Positions 1 to 12,168 of a stretch of 64,000 nt of DNA are shown here, in pieces. The stretch is taken from the NCBI RefSeq assembly GCF_021347895.1, contig NC_067115.1, forward strand, positions 14,331,876 through 14,395,875, read 5' to 3'. The notes under the pieces are model-generated. The model was not told the DNA's origin. It saw nothing but the letters and a program-made list of their open reading frames with translations, and ran no database searches. How positions within the stretch are numbered: position 1 is the stretch's first letter; the number at the start of each line of letters is the position of its first letter. Origin of the DNA: Acanthochromis polyacanthus. Its lineage: Eukaryota > Chordata > Actinopteri > Pomacentridae. A program made the position numbers and the translations under genes.

Positions 1-2313
1 CCAAACACAGCAACAGCTTGAGGCAAAGGCTCTTAAGACTCTCTGAGCTGTCTCCACAAAGAAGGCTGTCCAGTCTCTCCATCAGATCCTGTAGGAGATA
101 CGGACACAAGAGACAGTGTGAATGAATTATAGAGATGGCATCTTTCCCTTTAGTATGAAACTATCTCACTCAGTTCTTCACACACCTTCATCCTTTGCTC
201 AGCCTTGTCAAACCCCATGAGCATGTTGATGATGTCGAAGCCAGACGCTGACTTGTTCTTCTGGTGAACCCCTCGGAAAAGTGCACAGAGTGTCTGGGAA
301 GAAAGACGGGGAGCACAGAGGTTACTTAATACAAAATACTTCCTGAATCCTACAAGCTAGCAGTAGTATGGTAGTAATGGTGGGCAAGGGGATGTTAAAA
401 TGTTACTGTTACTGCATGAAAGAGTAAAGCAGTTTGTTGTCTCTACTTGTTATATAATTCATCATCATACACTGTCCTCCTCTCACCTCCATGCACTTGA
501 CATGGTTTTCTTTAAAGCATACAGACATTTACAGACACATGTCACAGCACATCTTTTTCTTTTCTGTGGGTTCATACTGGCTTTTCATAATTTGTCTCAC
601 ACTTTTATCACATATAAATAAAAGGACAAAACAGAAAAAGTGAAGCCAAGATGATCATCAACATCATGATCAACATACCTAACCTGTATTTGACCAGGAA
701 GTCCCCTTAAAATTAAAATCCCTTTCTCAAAGGAGACCAGGCCAAGAAAGCGAACCATTCTAAAAGTTACAAGGGATTATAAAAGCGGGCATGACAAACA
801 ATTGGCATGGGACAAAAGTAAAGCGCATAAAAGAGCCTAGGCTTCAAGATATATACAGAGATAAACAGCTTAGGAATACCAATTGCACCCTTCAGCTATA
901 TATCTTTTGATCAGAGACTTGAACTCTCCTAATGAGACTAAATCATTAAGCTGTAGTGCTTTCTGAAGGTTATTCCAGGATCAGGGTGTAAAATAGGAGA
1001 TGGTCATTCTACCAAGTTCAAAGCAAATGTTGGGCAAACTGTATGGTAGTCATTTAGATAAGTGAGAATTACAACAGTTCTTGGTAAGTGATAGGAAATT
1101 TTATAAGGGACTTTACCCAGTGCTGCTTTGTAAAATATATATATCTATATATATATATATATAGATAGATAGATTTATATATACACACACTACTGATTTT
1201 GTCTCTTTAGGCTTACTTAAGGCCAAGAAATCAGATAAAACACAGAATCTATAAAGAAAAGAGCTAAGAGTACAGGTTTTTAGAGCCTAAAACACAAAAC
1301 TATGCATGTGTGATGATAAGCACGACATAACATGCAGCTGAAAATCCAGGTGATCATCCTAAGCTGTAGCTACCTGCAACGCATTGACCACTTTGATCTG
1401 GTGCTCCTCTCCCAGAGCTTGAACGCAGTGATGGAACAAAGAATTGATGTTGTCTTGGATGCGCTGGACCTCCTCCCCATCTACACTCTCTAACTTCGAC
1501 TCCAGGTACTCGAGGTTTACCTGAAACAAATGAGGAGGGACCAAAGTGGAAAAATGAGCTGCAAAAAGTAGCAGTATATCAATATACAAAGGACTAGATT
1601 ATGACTAGAAGACCAAAGTCATGAAAAGTTCACTGGATAATGTCACAATACCCTCCTGTTAAAAAGACAGCAGCTTAACCAATTAGAAATGCCATGAAGC
1701 AGAGCAGCAGAAAATGCAAATTATACCACATGACAATTTCCAGACTTCTATGCAGAGGATTAATCTGTGCAATGTTTGTACTATATCTGATCTATGCAAA
1801 TCAGTATTCCTCTTTATCTCCGCTTACTGTGTGACATCTACAACCACAAATAAATGCTGAATGGTTACATATAACCTACTAATAAGCACCATTTATCTCT
1901 GGTTTATAGCCATTCCATGTTTCCATGCTGCCTTTATAAAGCCAGTGTTATTCTTTAAGTCTACCTTTGCATCACTGCTTCCATTGCTACAGTTTCTGCA
2001 ACACCTACAGAGCATCACGACAGATTTCCTGTTATGCAGAGCACATTTTAACTTTACTCTACCTTCATAAGAAACAGCTCATCCCAGAAGCGAGGGTTGT
2101 TTTTGGCTGGGTCTTCTTTCTGTATCACAGCAGAAACAACACTGTTAACACTTCAACATAAGTTTATTGGTCAAAACTTGCACCACTGACATTCTTAAAT
2201 GTGATACTCACTGCAAAAATCTCATCATACATCAGAACCACCTTCTCTTTCAAGGGTTTTTTAGAGGATGATGTCCTCCTCAGCAGACCTGCCTTCTTCT
2301 CAACCTGAGACAT
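1..2313 (-). CDS. armh3: Armadillo-like helical domain-containing protein 3 (N-terminal part, runs off the window)
   Basis: Five coding exons on the minus strand join in frame: 2212-2313 (ATG at 2311-2313), 2063-2119, 1374-1520, 186-293 and 1-88, the last cut by the window edge. All introns are GT-AG and all junctions are phase 0. The product begins MSQVEKK and contains [59 protein letters not shown] and [13 protein letters not shown], which match the N-terminus of vertebrate ARMH3 (C10orf76) almost residue for residue. About 167 residues are visible of roughly 690 in the family. The family protein is a helical-repeat cytosolic protein recruited to the Golgi, where it partners PI4KB and supports PI4P levels and GBF1/Arf1 activity (established knowledge). 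The start agrees with the mammalian one; an 8-base 5' UTR piece (2314-2321) precedes it in the same exon. No frameshift or stop is seen. Confidence 0.94.
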
Positions 2314-2804
2314 GACTAAGTCTGGGGAGAAAGGCACAGTGAGTGAGAAGTATGTACAGAATGCAAAAACAAGAGGAAAAAAGTTCCAAGATTTCTTTCA
2401 TTTTGGTGACGCTAATAAAATTCTGTATTGTTTAATGATGTCCAAAGAAAACACCAAAACCAAGAAAAGTTGCTCACTGCTCCAGAATGGTTTCTGTGGG
2501 TAGATAAGCCATAGTGTTCCATTTTATCTTAATGAAGACATGTTTTAAATTGTTTTATATTACTTAATTAAATCTACATATAGCATATTAGTTTCGTCTT
2601 TAATGCATTTTGTTGGCAAGTTCTTCTATTTTCTCCACACCAGGAGTAGAGCCTTTGGAGGAAAGTAACAGTAAACACAAAGCATGCTTACACTCAATAC
2701 ATCAACTTACTGACAACTACAGTCTCTTTAGCTAATACTTCAGTCTAAAACCTACTGCTGTCAACAACATGTACACACCTGTTATACCAGTTCTCTTTTT
2801 TTGC

Positions 2805-3081
2805 ACAAAAGTAACAAACTCCCTTTATTGCATTACCAAACTGTGCAGCTAGCTGACCAAAACGGTTTGTTTTAATGACTACTTCACTAACTTACTCTGC
2901 TCAACTGAACATAAAAGCTCAAAACTAACATCAAAAACTGCCTACTTGGTTGACCAAGTGAAATATTTAAAATGCACTGTAGTAATTTACACATAACAAG
3001 GTTTTAAGTTAGGTTAGCAGAGAAACCTATTACAAATAATGAATGTCTGAACAAGCTTGACAATACGTCTGCATATGAGCT
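2805..3081. repeat. Duplicated segment A, copy 1 (armh3 intron 1)
   Basis: This stretch, from ACAAAAGTAACAAACTCCC to CTGCATATGAGCT, recurs in the same orientation at 4239-4510 with scattered substitutions and a few indels. Shared blocks include GACCAAGTGAAATATTTAAA and AATTTAC plus TTAGCAGAGA. I do not recognise it as a known repeat family; it may be a local duplication around the first exon of armh3 or two old copies of one dispersed repeat. Confidence 0.85.
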
Positions 3082-3531
3082 ATTGTGCAAGGTTAGCTTA
3101 AAAAATCAACTGATAATTGTCAAAATTGATATACTTTATCATGACAGTTAATCTAATCCAACTGGGTGTAACTGGGATGGGGTACAAGCTAGTTAGCTAA
3201 TATTAGCTACCTCACCCATCGCTACCCCACTGGGTTCAACAAGTAAACGACAAACAGCAGCATGGTCACGCTAACCACCAAGCACTGTTGCCCAGTGAAC
3301 ACTCTAGGATCACTTAATCTATTATCAGTCAGGTCACCAAAACGTTAATCCACTAAAATGTTCAAAAATGCTATTCGCAGCTAAAGCTAACGCTACCTAG
3401 CTAACCTGTCAAACATGGATGTTGGCGTGAACGCTGAATTAGCGTTAGCCATCTAGCTAATGTCTTTCTGCGACTACTGGCCGCATTACCGTTTTATGTA
3501 GTTTAATTAAGTGAGTGTCGTGTGTTCTTAC

Positions 3532-3640
3532 CTCAATTAAAGTGTTAAAAGCCGTAAATGTGGCTCATGAATCCTTGTGGTGACAACAGTCTGCTAGCAT
3601 ACTGAGAGGGTGCTGGCCGCTGCTCTACAGGGTCTCAGCG
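3532..3640 (-). promoter_or_regulatory. armh3: Probable non-coding first exon and promoter side of armh3
   Basis: On the minus strand a good donor (GAG|GTAAGA) sits at 3531/3532. The armh3 start exon has an acceptor (CCCCAG|ACTTAG) at 2321/2322, so a non-coding first exon ending at 3532 would splice directly to it. The region just upstream (3560-3700) is somewhat richer in CpG than its AT-rich surroundings. The transcription start is not visible; the right border is a guess. Confidence 0.5.
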
Positions 3641-4052
3641 CCAGTCAGATTCAGCATGGTTATTTCCATGATGGTCACCGGGCTCGATCAAACATTTTTC
3701 TATCGATGAATCCAATGACTATTACCAATTATTCGATTTATCTGAACGATTAATTGTCATGTAAAAAAAAAAAAGCATTTTGACCACTTTAGTGAAGTTG
3801 ATTTTATTTTGAGAAACAGAGTATCATTGTATAATGCAGTACAGTAACACGTGTAAATAAATTTATAGATGTGAAATGGCAAAACTGGCAACTTCAGCAT
3901 GATAAAAACACATAAAAACAAGTGCCAATTATTGAAGTTAGTAGCGTAGCTCCAAAACCACACAACAAAGTATCATCACTGTAGTTTTTTCGTTTGTATG
4001 TTTCTTAAATGCAACATGGACACAGGGGCTGTTTTTACAACCACAGAGATGT

Positions 4053-4132
4053 TAAAGCAACGTATTTTCCCTTATTGTGAAATCATTTCCTGGCTTTGGG
4101 AAAAGCTTCATATTTTATAAGAAGTTACAGAA
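4053..4132. repeat. Duplicated segment B, copy 1
   Basis: About 80 bases starting TAAAGCAACGTATTTTCCC and ending AAGTTACAGAA recur in direct orientation at 4516-4594. Together with segment A this shows that 2.8-4.6 kb was built by more than one duplication step. Confidence 0.8.
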
Positions 4133-4238
4133 TTTGCAGTACACCACATTGTGGTTATAAAATCAAGGTTTTAGCAGCACAGAGCAGCATGCCAGTTTTT
4201 TAATTTATTTTTTTGTTTGTTTGTTTTGTTTTTTATTT

Positions 4239-4510
4239 ACAAAAGTAACAAACTCCCTTTACTGTATAACCAAACTATGCAACCAGCTGACCAAAACAGT
4301 TTGTTTTAATGACTGCTTTACAAACTTACTTTGCTCAACTGTACATAAAAAGGTCACATTAACAACTTCATACGTGGTTGACCAAGTGAAATATTTAAAA
4401 GATATTGTAGTAATTTACCCATCAGCAAGGGTTTAAGTGAGGTTAGCAGAGACACCTACTACAAATAATGAACGTTTGAATAAACTTAAAAGTACGTCTG
4501 CACGTGAGCT
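4239..4510. repeat. Duplicated segment A, copy 2 (upstream of armh3)
   Basis: Direct-orientation relative of 2805-3081, beginning ACAAAAGTAACAAACTCCC and ending CTGCACGTGAGCT. The two copies flank the armh3 first exon, so copy 1 is intronic and copy 2 lies upstream of the gene. Divergence looks substantial, so the event is old. Confidence 0.85.
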
Positions 4511-4515
4511 GTGGC

Positions 4516-4594
4516 TAAAGCAACTTATTTTCCCTTATTGTGTAATCATTTCCTGGCTTTGATAATAGCTTCAATATCTATGAAAAGTTACAGA
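4516..4594. repeat. Duplicated segment B, copy 2
   Basis: Direct repeat of 4053-4132. It starts five bases after the end of segment A copy 2, so segments A and B are adjacent here, whereas after A copy 1 the B-like sequence is not evident. Confidence 0.8.
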
Positions 4595-4599
4595 ACATT

Positions 4600-6692
4600 T
4601 AGCCTTAATGAGCCACATTTCAGTCAGTATTTTATGATGATTTACTAGTCTGACAGCAGAAACAGACAATATCTAAAGGAGAACAGCTTTATTGAGGATT
4701 CTGCTATATTAAAGTAAGTACAGTATATGCGAGCAGAGAGAAGAGAATCAATCATGTCCAAGCCTGTCCTCTCTCTGGTGTGACAGAAACTTGCGAAGTC
4801 TAACTTTTTGTTCTGTGACAACTTGAAGTGCTGCCATACTTCTGGAGCCTTGGAAATTTTTACACTGATCTGAGTTGGACTCTGCTGACACTGCAATTGT
4901 GTAAAACTGCAGCCAGTTATTGACCTGAGATATAAAAAAAAAACACTTACATCACGTTACAACAAGAAGTGAAACTAAAGAAGCACAGTTGTTATAAGTA
5001 GGGGGGCGGGGGACATGCATTGTCAATTTATTATACTGACTGATCACAGCAACTCTAAGGTATAACTGAAAGAAATTGTCATTTGTGGGGCTGTAATGTG
5101 TATGAGGGTAATATTCAGAAATTAATTAATTATTAATATATTATTGAACTCCCCCTTACAGAGATAATAAACTGAAAGAAAAGTTCATAATGCACAGAAG
5201 TACTCATGACAAATCATAAACTGGTGCCTATATGTCTGTGATACCAATTTAAACCAAAATAAATAAAAAAAACAGTGGAACCAATGTGGACTTTAATGCA
5301 AGGCCATGCATATGTTAGTCATTTAAAATGTAATCGTCACCAGAAAAAAGAAAAATAATCCACAGCACAGAAAGTAGGATTTTGCAACTAAATGTAAAGC
5401 AGACAGACAGCCACGGGAGACAAATAGTAAAATGCATGAATATCTGCTCATCAAAGGGAAGCACAATGACTGTAAATACATTAGTGGACTTTTGGTGTGC
5501 AGATTATTTTTAAAGGTGTCTAAAAAGATTCTATGTATGTTTACACTGTGTTCCTCTCTCTGCTGAGATATAGGCCTCAGGTGATTGGACAGCGTGTCTG
5601 TCGTCAGTGAAAAGTCTCACCATTTGAGGATTTTTTGTTTAGTCCACACAGCTGTAGGCCTTAGAGAGCCAACAGAGCTGTGCACTTTGTACTCCCATTG
5701 ACACTGGTGACTGAAGATTGGCTGACTCAACCTGAGGAGTATTTAGCCTCAAAGTAAACGTTAACTAAGGAACCATAGGCATGATATGAAGGAGACGGTG
5801 TGTCCTTTTTGGGAACTGTTGCAGTGATTAGCTCCAAAAACCAGCAGGGTAGAAGTGGGTTTACTAAATGTGCCCAGAATGACAGCAGCCGCAAACATGA
5901 AAGATTTTTGTCTGATCTGTGGCCACGTGTAGCTAATATGAAGTAATTGGCCATGTTGGAGGCTGAAGATAGCCAAGATATTTATCTCCTTACATATGTG
6001 CCAAAAAAAATCCTTATTTCATTTTCAGTACATTAAAATATCAGAGCATAATCTTCAGATTTCAGATATCCATTTTTTTTGCGCTAATTACAGTGTTTTA
6101 GTAGCTTTTTCAGGAGCAGTTTTATGTCATATTTATGTGGCTTCATCCTGAGGAACTGCACTTAGGAAATTAGACCAGACAGCCAGACAAAAAAAAATGA
6201 ATTGCTTTCTAACTATGACAGATTTAGGATTCATTTTGTCTACATTTGTGAATTAGAAAAAGTGCCTGGCTGTAATTTTTTTCTAAGAACAAGTTGCCCA
6301 GTGATTTTGGCTCCACTTCAAAGGAACAGTTGATGCTTCCGTGTTTTGACCTCATGAGCTTCTTGGTAAATTTACTTTTGCCATCAAGGGAGCAATATTT
6401 CTGGTAAAGACTGCACAGAGCACCTCGATTTCCAGAATAAATGAGACAAGCTCTGCTTTTACTGTGTCATTAGACAGAGACGGAGATGAGGCAGGAGAGC
6501 GGAAGAAAATCGAAACATAATGAGAAAGTAGAGAAGAATAGCCGTTGAGGAGTGTGAGAGAACATTACCTCACACACAGAAAGAGCCTGAAGTTACACAA
6601 TAACCATCTTTTTGAACTTTTGAGTACACACTTATGACATTTTTAAACTAATACTGTATTTTGTGGTTTGAAAAAAGCAACCTTTGACGTTA
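4600..6692. other. Intergenic, nothing recognised
   Basis: AT-rich sequence between the armh3 upstream region and the hAT element. I see no convincing exon, RNA gene or repeat family on either strand; the longest open frames are under 85 codons and lack splice-site support. Confidence 0.6.
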
Positions 6693-6700
6693 CTCTACAG

Positions 6701-7549
6701 CAGGGTTCGGCAACCTTTAACACTCAAAGAGCCATTTCGACCTGTTTCCCACATAAAAGAAAACACCGGGAGCCGCAAAATCCTTTTGGCATTTAAAATG
6801 AAGACAACGCTGCATAAATGGCTTTTTTACCTCTATGCCCTTGTTAATCAGTCGTGATTAATTAATTACAAAGCCTCTAATTAGATAGATTCATTTTTAA
6901 TTGTGTCCTTCCACTAATATTTATTTTACTTGGTTAATGTCATTTTTGCTCCTGGACTTCATATGTTACATAATGTTAGCTGGAAATCAATATTTTGCGA
7001 ATGTCTATTTAACTTGGAAAATCTATTTATCTTAAGCAAATAACTTTTCTCCGGTAAGTCGCTGCCCTATTTTTCCAAGACGACACTCTTCTGACTCTCT
7101 GACCTGCTGCCTGGATGTGACATCGAGCCGTGTTCTTGCGAGTAACGTGTATTACCCTATCATGAGTACTTTTGACTCAAAGACGTGTCTTTCTTGGAGT
7201 GGAGCTTTAATATACAGGCTTGCCATTCTTGAGTACAAAACGATGTGAAACTACAGGCGTTGCTTCTCCAGGAGTAAATTTTTAAAAAAAGGCATGAAAC
7301 GTGTGGGAATCGGAAGCTCCGTGTTGTCTCTCTGCATCAGCTTTGCGCTCTCATGCCACAGGCACAGCACATCCGGTGGAGTGACACGTCAAAGTAAGAG
7401 CGGTAATTTCACAATAAAATTCTCTATATTAAAATGCATTGAAACGCGCCTGAAACGCAGAACAATGCATTTTCCAAAGTTACAGGGAGCCACAACAGAG
7501 GGCTGAAAGAGCCGCATGCGGCTCCGGAGCCGCGGGTTGCCGACCCCTG
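6701..7549. mobile_element. Non-autonomous hAT-type DNA transposon, 849 bp
   Basis: The ends form imperfect terminal inverted repeats (CAGGGTTCGGCAACC at the left, GGTTGCCGACCCCTG at the right). The element is flanked by a perfect 8-bp direct repeat CTCTACAG at 6693-6700 and 7550-7557, the hallmark of hAT insertion. The subterminal sequence carries GAGCC..GCGGCTC motifs typical of the CAGGGGTCGGCAACC group of vertebrate hAT elements. No transposase frame is present, so it would depend on a transposase made elsewhere. Confidence 0.92.
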
Positions 7550-7847
7550 CTCTACAGGTATCAGCACTTCAACAGCTTGATAGTTCTGCCCTTGTAAAGT
7601 GTAATACATCAACAGACAAAATGACCTTTGAAAGGCACCCTTCCTCTTGGATTTTATGCCAGTTTAACTCAGTCTTGTTTAGTTTATTATTAGTTTATTT
7701 AACAGCACACAAGCTTTGGTAAAATGTTAGCTGTTTATCTAGTTTACATCTGCAGACAGGAAGATGTTGAGAACAATTCAGTGCCTGTTAAGCAAAGAGC
7801 CAAGTTGTAACTCATCCTCTTTTCTCTCTGTTTCTGGGTCTCGTTGT

Positions 7848-7848
<1 letters not shown>

Positions 7849-7879
<31 letters not shown>
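7849..7879. repeat. Poly-T run of 31
   Basis: Uninterrupted run of T. It could be the A-tail of a minus-strand retroposed sequence, but no recognisable body adjoins it. Confidence 0.9.
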
Positions 7880-7880
<1 letters not shown>

Positions 7881-7899
7881 TCAAGCTGAGATCTGCTTC

Positions 7900-10800
7900 A
7901 ACCCGCAGAGACTCTCAAGGTCTCAGCTGGTAGAAGCTTAGCTGAAAGACCTTATAGCTCTGCAGGTACCATGTGAAACAGAGAGCGGAATAAAGTCCAG
8001 AAGAAAAAGTGTGAGAGTTGGCAGGTGGGATGGACGTGTGAAGGAGGTGTGGAAGACAAGTGAGGACCAGAGTCACAGCATCTGCTGCTGATCTAACTTC
8101 TGTAACCAGAAGAGGTGGACTAACATGTATCTAAAATACTTGTACTATTCTAGGTTTAAACAATAAATGCTATGAGTACAGACAGAATAAAGAAGGCTCG
8201 TATGCACTATTGATTAATAGGTAGTCATCACAGCAGTTTGCTTTTAAGCTTTTCTGGTTGTTAGAGAAACAAATCATTGACTGTAATCTTCAAATGTTCT
8301 GTACTTTTATTGTTCCTTTCTACCTTCGTGCTACTGGGTTCTACATCTTGTCTAAGGACACTTCATGCAGAAGGGATTGAACTGCCAATTAGTGGACAAC
8401 CTCCTCCAAAACACTAAAAAGTGATTAAATTAATTTATTGTCACCATTTAATTCAGTGCAAGATAAAAAAAAAAAATCTAATTTACTGTCTTTGATAAAT
8501 CTTTTAAGTTGCAAATATTATCTTTCTAGTTCACATAATAATGTTGGTGATTGCATCAAACTAATATTGTTTGTAACTTAAACTCAATTTTCTGTGTTGG
8601 CTAATTTAAAGCTGAATACAAGTTATAGCAACTAAATAAAATTGGTTTGGTAAATTAATTTTGTTTCACCACGACTTCAGGATTTCAAGTTCCCTCCCTT
8701 ACCTACTAAACACGGCTGGGCAGTGTGAGAGCCTGAACAAACGTGATACACAGGACATGTCAACACAAGTCTTTTGTGGAAGAAATTTGACTAAAATTGT
8801 GAATTTGGGAATGTTTTCAATTGTGATATCACCAACACTGGACTAATGAAAGAGATTAGGCTGCACCTGCTAATTCATTTCTGAAAAGCTACTACATGGG
8901 CAAAAATATATTTTTAAAAAAGTCAAATAAACAGTGAAAAATTGGAGAATTGGAGACAGTCATTTTCTAAAATGTTTATCATCTTAAAAACGCTTTCTCA
9001 AAATTAGGCTAATTAAGTACACAAATATTCATTTCAAATAGTGTTGAAAAAGTTGTTAGAAGAATTTAATTCTCATGAGTATTCAACTCAAAGGCTTGGG
9101 TTTTTTTTTCTCCCAATCATTAAAGAAGTAGTAAAACATATATTTGATTGAAGTGGAAAAGCTAAGCTAAGTTCCCCAGCTCACTGTAGTTTGTTGGTTG
9201 GACATAGCTTCAGTAGAAGTTGTGCTAACTCAAAAAAGATTGATACAAACTGCATGTGCGGAGGCTTTTTTTTTTAGTTGTTGTTGAGCCACAACATTAT
9301 TTTCTATGCCACTTAAATATATATTTTAACAAATTGAGTTAATTGGGGTTTCATTTACTCAGGCATAATATAAATTTTGTTCATCAAATGTTCAGAATAG
9401 ACAAGAAAATACATAGATTTATGTCCAATAAGGTAACTCAGACTCGTTGCCTTTTCTGTACTCAAGCTGATTATGATTCCTGTTGTATCTACTCGCCCCT
9501 ATAAGGTCTATTTTGAGCCAGAAAGAACCCTAACCCTACATGTAATTTAGTGGAGGTTTTCTAAAGATGGCTTTTGCTACAGATCTGACTATAAAATACC
9601 CTAGTGACCAAATATTTGGTTGCACTTTCAAGTCATTACATCAGGAAGTTTATCATAATCAGATTTTAATAGCAGAAAATGAAGACGAGTAGAATACTAG
9701 GAGAATGTCAGAGTCAGTCCCACAAGTGAAGCCAACACTTGTGGTCGTTTGGTATCAGAAGCCTGCTTGTTCTCTGTTCTCGCTGTCAGTTTCATTCTAG
9801 CTGTGTTAAAGAACTGATGGAAACTCGAGTCGACAGGTGAAAGCAAGAAGTCACACAGTTGGACAGAATCTGAACAGGTTTTCAGACAAGATCTAAGGAG
9901 CACCTGAACATCCAGCAGCACAGCTTGAAGTCTGTCTGACAGCTCAGCGTCACACTGACAGCTTAGAAGAGCCGCACTGCAGAGGAAGGAGGAGGTTGTT
10001 TCAAAGGAAAAGAAGAGTTATGTGCTGCCAATCATTGGATAAAGAATGAAAAGGCAAGTTCCTCTTTCATGCTGGTCATCTGTGCCTGTATATGCCCATA
10101 TGTAGAAACATTATGAAGGGAAACCGCACTGATTTTACACATTTCGTTCAGGCATCAAGCGAAGCATTACCAAAGTCCTTATCAGTACGTCTTGCTACTC
10201 AGCAGTCCTCTTGGTAATGCTGCTGGGCAGTTCTATGGGACAATCAAGACCAGGTCCCTATCTGAGTGAATAGGAAAAGAGACACAACTGCAATTTCAGT
10301 GTTCACTGGGACATGAAAACTCCAGAAACATCAATTAAATCGCATTAAAACTGCTAAAGACTTTGTTGATGTTGGCACAAAATAAGGATTTAAAGGTATA
10401 TTCCCTCACTGACTATATTTCTGCAAAGGATACACATAATTTCGTGCTAATGTCAGTGCAACAAAGTGATTGTCCGGATGTTCCCCGGTTTGACAGTTAC
10501 CAAACAGTGGACTGGTTTCTTAGGAGAAGGAACAGTATACATGTGTCATGCGACTGCCATTTTTGGCAATGTACGTAGAGTTCTCCCATAGATTTATATT
10601 CAGGGCTCTTTAAACAAGGTAATGGTGTTTCCAGTACTATTAAACTGTAAAAATAGTGGTTCAAGGAATGAGGAGGAATGACCACAGCGAATAAAACCTA
10701 CTGCGCCATTCAAATTGACACGTGAAATGGTGAACTTAGCCTTTTATGTCGAATGAGATGAACTAGTAACCCTTGGTGATGTGATCAGAGTTATCCTGGC

Positions 10801-11261
10801 CCTTGCTTGAGGGGCAGAGGAGTCTGAAAAAACTGAATTACGACATTTGTAGGACAGTGATTTTGAAAAATGACTTCTACCAGCTGCTCAGAGATTTTCT
10901 TTTTTAATCTAAACAGGACACTTATTTAAATAATTATGTGTGTAATTAGATTTAAAAGGTAAAGAAAACATTTGTGCATGTACAAAAACTGTTTAAAGTC
11001 TCTCTTTGGTCATTGAAGGAAACCCTAAAAACGGATCTCTTTCTATCAAAGTTGCATGTTTAGAAGCTTTTTTCCCCATGAACATTGTCTATTCCTCCCT
11101 TAAAATGGCTTAGATGTAACTCTACACCATTCTGCAGAATGTTAGATCTATGAAGTCTCTACCTTTCTCTCCTCACTCGCTGCAGCTCAAGCACTGGACC
11201 AAGTCAACAGCCCGGCTATAACACTGTAGAACTACTCTATGGTACACAATTGTAGTATTGG
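7900..11261. other. Intergenic, nothing recognised
   Basis: About 3.4 kb of AT-rich sequence between the hAT element and the next dispersed repeat. No coding exon with splice support and no RNA gene were seen. HPS6, a single-exon gene of roughly 775 codons found at this position in human, would have been obvious here and is absent. Confidence 0.6.
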
Positions 11262-11273
11262 AGTAATTCTGTC

Positions 11274-11576
11274 GGCAGCACAGTGGATCAGTGGTTAACA
11301 CCGTCTCCTCACAGCTGGAAGGCCTGGGATCTTTCTGTGCATGTGTGGGTTTTCACCGGTTTCTTTGGCTTCCTCCCACAGTCCAAAAACATGCTGAGGT
11401 TCATTGGTGATTCTAAATGGTCTGTAGGTGTGAATGTGAGTGTGATTGTTTGTCTCTATGCGTAGCCCTCTGATAGACTGCTGACCTGTGCAGGATGTCC
11501 TCTACCTTCACCGTAAGTCAGCTGAGATAGGCTCCAGCTCCCGCATGACCCTGAGGATTAACAGATGGATGGATGG
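11274..11576 (+). mobile_element. Teleost (GGAT)n-tailed tRNA-like repeat, copy 1
   Basis: Begins GGCAGCACAGTGG, contains TTCCTCCCACAGTCC, TGTGAATGTGAGTGTGATTG and GAGATAGGCTCCAGC, and ends in GGATGGATGG. Flanks show a 12-bp target duplication with one mismatch (AGTAATTCTGTC at 11262-11273, AGTAATTCAGTC at 11577-11588). Six more full or partial copies occur in this window. I recognise it as a common dispersed fish repeat but cannot name its database family. Confidence 0.88.
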
Positions 11577-12162
11577 AGTAATTCAGTCACACTTTTTTGA
11601 CACGGAAACTGACTGTGACGAATAATAATGATACAGAAAGTCCCGCCCTGTAAGCTGATGCGATTGGTTGGGAGATCAGTCATAATCACTGCTTTTGAAA
11701 GTGTCATCAGTAAACTACCATTTCAGGGTGAGAAACGCTCAGCTATACTGACTGCTTATTTCACTAATGATATGCATTTCAGTATGTAAAAAAACAACAT
11801 ATGGACATGTTAACAAATTCAAAAAAACTTGTGGGTCACTAGAGGTCTTTAAGGTAAAGGGTACGAACACTTCCTCTGTTTAAAATGAATTATGCCTTCA
11901 AACAATTATACTTTTATACATCTTCAGAGAGGAAAAACATCATTTTCCTCCCATTCACACTGAACCCAAACAGTGTCTCATTCTCCAGCTTACTCCTGCA
12001 ATGAAATCTCCTGTTACTGCTACCAGCAATGTGTCAGAAAATTACATTTCACGGTTCAAATGTTCAAAGTAACCAAAATCCAGAAACATCATTCTTCAAG
12101 TGAGCTGTAATATTCACAAAATGACCAGCTAGACAGAATCCTTTAAAGTGAAAATGTATCAT

Positions 12163-12168
12163 TTTATT
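12163..12168 (-). terminator. ldb1: Likely distal poly(A) signal of ldb1
   Basis: AATAAA on the minus strand, about 1.9 kb past the ldb1 stop codon, and the most distal clear hexamer before the sequence turns into featureless spacer. Further AATAAA hexamers occur nearer the stop (for example 12351-12356 and 13321-13326), so alternative polyadenylation is possible. Confidence 0.55.
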
